Below are positions 58,555 through 64,000 of a DNA stretch of 64,000 bases, piece by piece. The notes below the pieces were generated by a model, which was not told where the DNA came from, did no database searches, and worked only from the letters and a program-made list of their open reading frames with translations. This DNA comes from Alnus glutinosa (Eukaryota > Streptophyta > Magnoliopsida > Fagales > Betulaceae), in assembly GCF_958979055.1 (NCBI RefSeq), contig NC_084894.1:19809616-19873615 (forward strand). Direction: 5' to 3'. How positions within the stretch are numbered: the first letter of the stretch is position 1; each line of letters begins with the position of its first letter. A program made the position numbers and the translations under genes.

Positions 58555-58854
58555 CTCGAGTTGTGGACCTTGTCCTTGGCTGGAATTTGGTGGTAGGAGG
58601 GGTTGTTGAAGGATGCGACGATTATGAAGACAAGCCCGACAGCGACGAGGCCACCGACGATCTGGCCTTAGGGGTCTAGGAGGGAGATAGAGAAGTCATT
58701 GGGGACGGGGAAGGATGTGGTGCCTAGGAAAAAGGTGGCGGAGATGGAGAGGATGTCGAATCGGCCGTGAAAGGTGAAGGTGGCGCCGGGAGTTGGGGAG
58801 GGCTGGCAGAGGGTGGTGTTGGCAATGGTGCCAAAGCCTTGGTCACCAAGCGCA

Positions 58855-58858
<4 letters not shown>
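58555..58858 (-). pseudogene. AT-hook nuclear-localised (AHL) PPC-domain fragment
   Basis: Minus strand: NTTLCQPSPTPGATFTFHGR, FDILSISATFFLG, PVPNDFSISLLDP, then stop TAA, then GQIVGGLVAVGLVFIIVASF and NNPSYHQIP. This is the PPC/DUF296 domain of plant AHL DNA-binding proteins. The AT-hook part is missing; the 5' side runs into a (CA)n repeat. A stop sits where the family normally has Gln, consistent with CAA to TAA, and a few residues are deleted after GQIVGG. Fragment only. Confidence 0.75.

Positions 58859-58899
<41 letters not shown>
58855..58899. repeat. (CA)n microsatellite
   Basis: About 44 bp of CA repeat. The Cys/Val-rich open frames here are repeat artefacts. Confidence 0.95.
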
Positions 58900-58906
<7 letters not shown>

Positions 58907-59206
58907 AGGTTTGTCTGTCTATGTGTTTTAATTTGTGAATAAGGCAACGAATGAAGCGCGTAATGGATTTGGAATTTGGAGTTCACAAAGAAGAGAACAT
59001 GCTGGTGTTGGTGGTGAAGCTTGGAGAACATGCTGAAAGTTTGGATTTGCTTATACTAAATGGGATGAGGGTGTTTTAATAAGTTATATAATATAATAAT
59101 AAGATACCACTAAACAATGACTGAAATGCCAATTTTTTTATTTTTTTATTTTTAAAAAAACAATTCGTATTTTTCTTGGATTAAAAAAATATATTTATTT
59201 ATATTA

Positions 59207-59666
59207 GGGATAATTTCACAAAAGGGTATCGAATTGTACAGTATTTTGATATAAGGGTACTGAACTAACAAACGTCTCAAATTGGATATCCATGTTTCCA
59301 AACGTCTCACTTAAGAGTACTCCATTAAGATTTGTTATTAAATCCTAATGGAGTATCCAAAATATCCATTTTTTTTTTCGAAAAATAAAAAGAAAATTCT
59401 AGGACCTAGGTGTTGGTCAGAATTTAACGGAATTTGCAAAAATACACATGCCTGAATCTTTGAAATTTTTTATAATTTTTTTTTTTAAAAAAAAAAAACA
59501 CACAGGGGTATTCTGAGAATTTTGGCAAGATTTAACAGCAAATCTTAACGGAGTACCCTTAAGTGAGATATTTGGAAACGTGGATACCCAAGTTTAAGAT
59601 GTTTGTTAGTTCAGTACCCTTATTTCAAAACGACGTATAATTCGATACCCTTTTATAAAGTTATCC
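59207..59666. mobile_element. Mutator-like MITE with perfect 10-bp flanking repeat
   Basis: Ends GGATAATTTCAC and, inverted, GGATAACTTTAT, with arms of about 170 bp (AAAGGGTATCGAATT, AAGGGTACTGAACTAACAAAC, GAGTACTCCATTAAGATTTG and mirrors). ATTTATATTA occurs exactly at 59197-59206 and 59667-59676; 9-10 bp fits Mutator-like insertion. Non-coding and well preserved. Confidence 0.9.
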
Positions 59667-59679
59667 ATTTATATTAAAC

Positions 59680-60535
59680 AATAAATTATTTATTTATACA
59701 ACTAATTTTCATTCATTATTTCACACTAATTTTCATAACTCCAATCATTCTACACAACTTTTCGTACTTCTAATTATTTCTTACTATTGTTCTTCGTGAA
59801 AAAATACTCTCATACAACTATCACCCAAACATGATTTCAAATGCAATTTAAACACTATCAATCATCCAAACATCTTTATTTGTCTCGGAATTCGCGCACT
59901 AAATTATAGTTGAATTCAGATTTTAAAAAATCGAACACTTAAACATGCCATTAACTTTGATGTTGTCATTGTTGGTTCATTGGATTGCACTTAGTGTATA
60001 ACTTTAACCTGTTGTATAGCTCAGAGATCCTTGACTGTTCTGTACTAGTGAACCTTGTTTGATGTAATATTTGTTGGAAAGGCAATATGTAATGAAATGT
60101 GACCATTTTCCTTTTTGTAATGAGTTGTTTGCAATTATCATTTCCCTTCTAAAATGTTGAAGACATCATCATGTTTAGTTCATGTTGTCAAATACAAGCG
60201 AATAGCATGCACCCTTCAGCTGTCAGTGTTTCCATATCACTGCTTACAATCAAAATTTGTCCATATATACACAGAACTACGGTAAAAAAGTAGGCATGAA
60301 ATGTGCCATTGATAACACATTTTACCACCTAAAAAATTGCACATTGTAGTTAGAAGATAAGTTACAGTGCTTTAGGTAACTATTGAGAAATATGGGTTAC
60401 AAACAGGATTCCACAAAAAACTATCACATATGCATTATAATATTTGACATTTTGTTCCTTGACAAAGAAACTTTCACAAAAAAAATGGTTACAAACCCCA
60501 CATATTCTTTCACAAAAAATAAACTGTCACATTCC
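59680..60535. other. AT-rich DNA, nothing recognised
   Basis: No feature identified. It may contain the 3' flank of the minus-strand MULE gene that follows. Confidence 0.35.
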
Positions 60536-60539
60536 TACT

Positions 60540-61266
60540 GAGTGGCTGCATGTCGACTTGTTTCTGATTCAATGTTAAAGTCGTCAACATGTTGCAATCC
60601 TCCAATCTGTACCATCATTACCACAAAACAAAAGTCATTATATAGTATAACATGTTACAAAACAGTTTATTAACCATCATTCTGCCAACAACATGTATAG
60701 TATAATATTTCACAAATATTGAATACTCACTATTGTTCTCCCCGTCCTCCTACCTAGAAACCTTTTTGGTTTTGACGATACTAGTGGGATGCCCATATGT
60801 TGGGCTTCATGCTACCAACACCAACATGAAAACAAAGTATTTTATGTTAGTGGCCACCATACAAAAAAGAGCATGTAAGTGGAATAACATAAATACAAAA
60901 TAAAAAGGTTGAAACAAAGCATACAACCAATCCTGTTGTGGGTTCCACATTGCTAGTGGCTTGTACTACAGGTAAGAGTCCACTCCCACTCCCAACCCTG
61001 ATCCTAACAATTTTCGGCCACTACTTCCTGTTATAGTTTTTTGGTTGCCTGTAACTTCTAGCATTGTGGCTCTTTTGACCACAGTTTCCACATGTTACGT
61101 CGTACCTCTGTCAAGTTCCTTTAACAGTTTCTTGCGGACATTCTCATCAATGCCTCTGCGTCTCAACTTTCTCGGCCTACCTCTTTGTTTTTTAGAGATA
61201 GGGGGCTTTATAGGTTCGGTATCATCATCAAGTGGCCATTCATTAGGACCAGGCATAGGATGGATC
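60540..61266 (-). pseudogene. MULE (MuDR-like) transposase C-terminus, truncated
   Basis: Minus strand from 61266: WIHPMPGPNEWPLDDDTEPI, then KKQRGRPRKLRRRGIDENVR and, after a frame change near 61085, TCGNCGQKSHNARSY, a CCHC zinc knuckle. This is the usual end of plant MuDR-type transposases. Possible small exons continue toward 60540 (KPKRFLGRRTGRTI near 60740). The 5' part is cut off at 61266 by an LTR. The catalytic DDE domain is not in the window. Confidence 0.65.
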
Positions 61267-62104
61267 TGTGACGACCCATTTTTTTTTTGTATAAAATATT
61301 TTTTAAAAACATAAAAGGGTCATCACAGTGGCACGACTACGTGTCGCTCAGCTAACCTACGTACATGCTCCATATCATGTACCTGATATTCAGAGTAATA
61401 TCTAACAGCGGAATAATCATAACACTAAAGCTCATAACGGAAAGCGTATCAGAAATACATGTGGTCCATACAAAAGAGCCATATATTTGTCTAATTGTTT
61501 AAGGCTTACAGTTATCCATCAATACAAAAGAATGGCTACATAAAAGAATATGTGACACCTATGTCACTAGCCATATATAAAATACCCCAAAGAGTGAACT
61601 CCATAGTCCAGCTCAATACAACTGTCGCGGTGTGCTTCAATCGTAATATCCCAAATACGCAGCTACGGGGTCCTCCTCTAAGTCAGGTGTACCTGCAGTC
61701 AAAGGGATATCATCTATACGGTTGTGGGGGTTTGCAACATCATCTATACGGTTGTGGGGGTTTGCCACATCCGTATAGGTGAAATGGTGAGTTCACCGCC
61801 TCAGTACATAATACCGAGACCTTAGTGATATTAAACTAACTGGGTTTTTGCAATGAACCAACTTTTCTTTTTAGTCTCGCATACACTATAACAGCTACCA
61901 ATTTATAAAATTTTGTTTGAAAACCCCCATAGCTGATATAATAAACACCGACTATCAGAAAAACATTTAAAACATACTATGTAGTTGGACCCATACGTAG
62001 AAGTTCCAATGGCTTGGATGCAACCACGTATAAACCCACTTACAATAATACTTTTTTGTTGGTAGCTCAAATGCACATAGGTCTAACGTTATTAACTGTG
62101 ATAA

Positions 62105-62475
62105 CACTATGCCTCAGGGCATTACAACTTCATGTCAAAGCACATAGTTGTCCATGCGGTTACTAGAGTAAAACTCTGATATCCAAGCACTTCTTACTAT
62201 TGAGCCACGACAATCCATCTACCTATTCCCAAGCCACACTGATATCACAACCAATAGCGTCATAACCAAGCAGACTAAGCTTAAAACATGCCATCTCGCT
62301 CTTTAGTACAAGCTTACTATCATTTTCCAAACATGGTTAACACAGAATCCTAGGGCATTACAACTTCATGTCGAGCACGTAGTTGTCCATGCGGTTACTA
62401 GAGTAAAACTCGGGGATCCAAGCACTTCCTACTGACGTGCCACGACAATTCATCTACCTACTCCTAGGACACTGT
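62105..62475. repeat. Two direct copies of a ~110-bp block, ~240 bp apart
   Basis: GGGCATTACAACTTCATGTC, TAGTTGTCCATGCGGTTACT and AGAGTAAAACTC occur near 62116-62230 and again near 62354-62465, with scattered substitutions. Confidence 0.8.
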
Positions 62476-62740
62476 ATTACTCATACCGAATCATGATAAT
62501 ATTCTTGTTTATCCAAGCTCAATGTTCTAAAATTATGCAACTAGACGATAGGAGTATACATAAGCTCTTTTGCCATTAAAACTCTTAGGCATACTAATAC
62601 GCTTCGTATAAAAATTACAATATTCTATATCATGAAAACATAACACGATTTAAACGATGATATGCATGCTCATGATTGTCCTTTCATTCCTTTTGAGACT
62701 TTCCTTCCTTTTCATTCTTTGAGGCTTACTCTTCCTTTCA

Positions 62741-62775
62741 TTCTTATGCTCATGCTCATGCTCATGCTCATGCTT
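62741..62775. repeat. (CTCATG)n hexamer repeat
   Basis: ATGCTC repeated about five times within the LTR-like segment. Confidence 0.9.
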
Positions 62776-64000
62776 TATGCTTTACAATTCAAACTCTATG
62801 CTCCTATTCTTTGCAAATCATGCTTCCTTCAAATTTGCTAAACCAATCAACATGTAATTTTATCATTCTACTTTGCATAATTTAAATCTCAACCGCAGCT
62901 CACATTAAAACACTCTAAATCAATTCAACACATTTCATTCATACATCATTTCATAACATTATTGATATATCTGAACATACTCTAAAGTACTCAAATCAAG
63001 CAAAACAGGTATATTCAACATACAGTTGGTTCTGATTTATAAAACAACATATATATTTTGCAATTCTGTAATATATAAAAATAACAGTTTCTCAATGAGT
63101 AAAATATCACCTGACTGCTTGCACACCAACACTAACAAGTCCTAGGCTCAATCCACAAAGTGTCGCTGTACATAACACATTGCATTTATTTAGTTTCTAT
63201 CCAATAGTTACACTAATTTTCACTTTGAATTGCCCAATGACTATTTTACCCATCAATTGCCTAAACTCATACTTAACAATATTCCTAGGCTTATAAATAA
63301 AACTCCCAATTTATTCAAATTACCAACATTAAAACCTAACCCCACAAATAATTATTTTTCTACAAAACTCATGGTTAATTTGGGGTTAATCATCACTATC
63401 ACCACGAATAGCTCATAAATTAACAATCTAATTTTAAATAATTAAAAGCCTCAAATTTATCTAATCCATCAAATTAGGGTTTTCCCAAACTTAACCCCAA
63501 TAACAATATTTTTAGCACAATGACATTTACTAAGGGTTAATCTCTTAAAATCCCACAAATATTAAATACCCAAAAATTAAGGCTTGAGGAAAAACTTACC
63601 CAAATTCACCAAACTTCGACCCAAAGTTTGGGTAGCCTCAAGTAAGCTCCAATAAGCTCAAATACCTAAAGAATATAGAGGATTAAGCTCATATTTAGGA
63701 TTTTACCCAAAAATCTCAAAATCATGAGTTTAGTGTTTTACTTTAAAACAATCGGTAAGAACGTAGATCCGAGTGCAAAGATCACGTTTCCGAAAACGGA
63801 TTGAAGATCCGACCGTTGGATCTTCATAGATCGCAAATTTTGTATAAAAGTGCTTAAGAGAACTCCCTCCCTGTTCTCTTTTTTTTTTTTTTCAACTTGC
63901 AGAGAAGGAATGAGGCTACTGCCTCATTCCTGTTTTCCCTTTAAGTGAGGCGCATTTGCGCCTCACGTTATTCCTTTATTTTTATTTTTAAACTGAAGGG

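Larger units (their letters stand above)
61267..64000 (-). mobile_element. LTR of a retroelement, minus orientation, running off the window
   Basis: TGTGACGACCCATTTT at 61267 is the reverse complement of a GGGTCGTCACA LTR terminus, the same terminal style as the LTRs at 12277 and 35984. It cuts the MULE transposase fragment; GGATC (61262-61266) would be the target site. No coding domain appears in the following 2.7 kb, which fits a long LTR. It includes a 33-bp direct repeat at 61710-61772 (CATCTATACGGTTGTGGGG twice), a ~240-bp direct repeat and a hexamer repeat. The other end is beyond the window. Confidence 0.5.

Noticed and set aside
58668..59031. Cys/Val-rich secreted peptide genes on the minus strand
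   Set aside because: Products of the (CA)n microsatellite; the real similarity is to the AHL fragment beside it.

Overview
The window is plant nuclear DNA, most likely from a woody eudicot. The genes have introns with GT/AG borders, the spacers are AT-rich, and almost everything between genes is transposon-derived. The species cannot be named from the sequence alone. No bacterial or viral gene organisation is present.

The only genes that look functional are three minus-strand paralogues of one family, spread over about 50 kb: RBR1 (7334-10164), RBR2 (30747-35083) and RBR3 (50471-56901). Each has three exons with identical splice positions. Each encodes an N-terminal RNase H-like domain fused to a RING1-IBR-RING2 (RBR) ubiquitin-ligase module, with RING2 split by intron 2. 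RBR1 and RBR2 are close relatives; their homology extends into the 3' flank. RBR3 is more diverged: it has an acidic C-terminal tail, and its reading frame begins at a TTG where an ATG would be expected. Intron 2 grows from 556 bp (RBR1) to about 2.1 kb (RBR2) and 4.2 kb (RBR3) because transposons have accumulated in it.

Layout. 1-3830: short inverted repeats, a Mutator-like MITE and a hAT-like MITE. 4131-6222: broken gene copies (F-box, gamma-carbonic-anhydrase-like). 7010-10260: RBR1. 11090-23690: nested retroelements (a minus-oriented solo LTR, a copia remnant, two copies of a gypsy LTR, one of them a solo LTR inside an older integrase). 23688-29352: a complete but mutated hAT transposon with a perfect 8-bp target duplication. 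30350-35190: RBR2. 35510-37123: a hAT-like element carrying a composite TRIM with a 5S-rRNA-like segment. 38091-40900: a MITE, a 66-bp minisatellite and a minus-strand gypsy integrase. 42187-48141: a full-length but inactivated Ty3/gypsy chromovirus. 50080-56901: RBR3 with a MITE and LINE remnants in intron 2. 56997-59666: small MITEs plus broken GRF zinc-finger and AT-hook (PPC) gene fragments. 60540-64000: the C-terminus of a MULE transposase, cut by a further LTR that runs off the window.

No new gene system is evident. The most unusual items are the RNase H-like/RBR tandem family and its local duplications, the three-LTR TRIM with an internal 5S-bearing LTR, a GC-rich hairpin cassette shared by several MITEs, and palindrome clusters (GAACGTTCG type) in a gypsy LTR.
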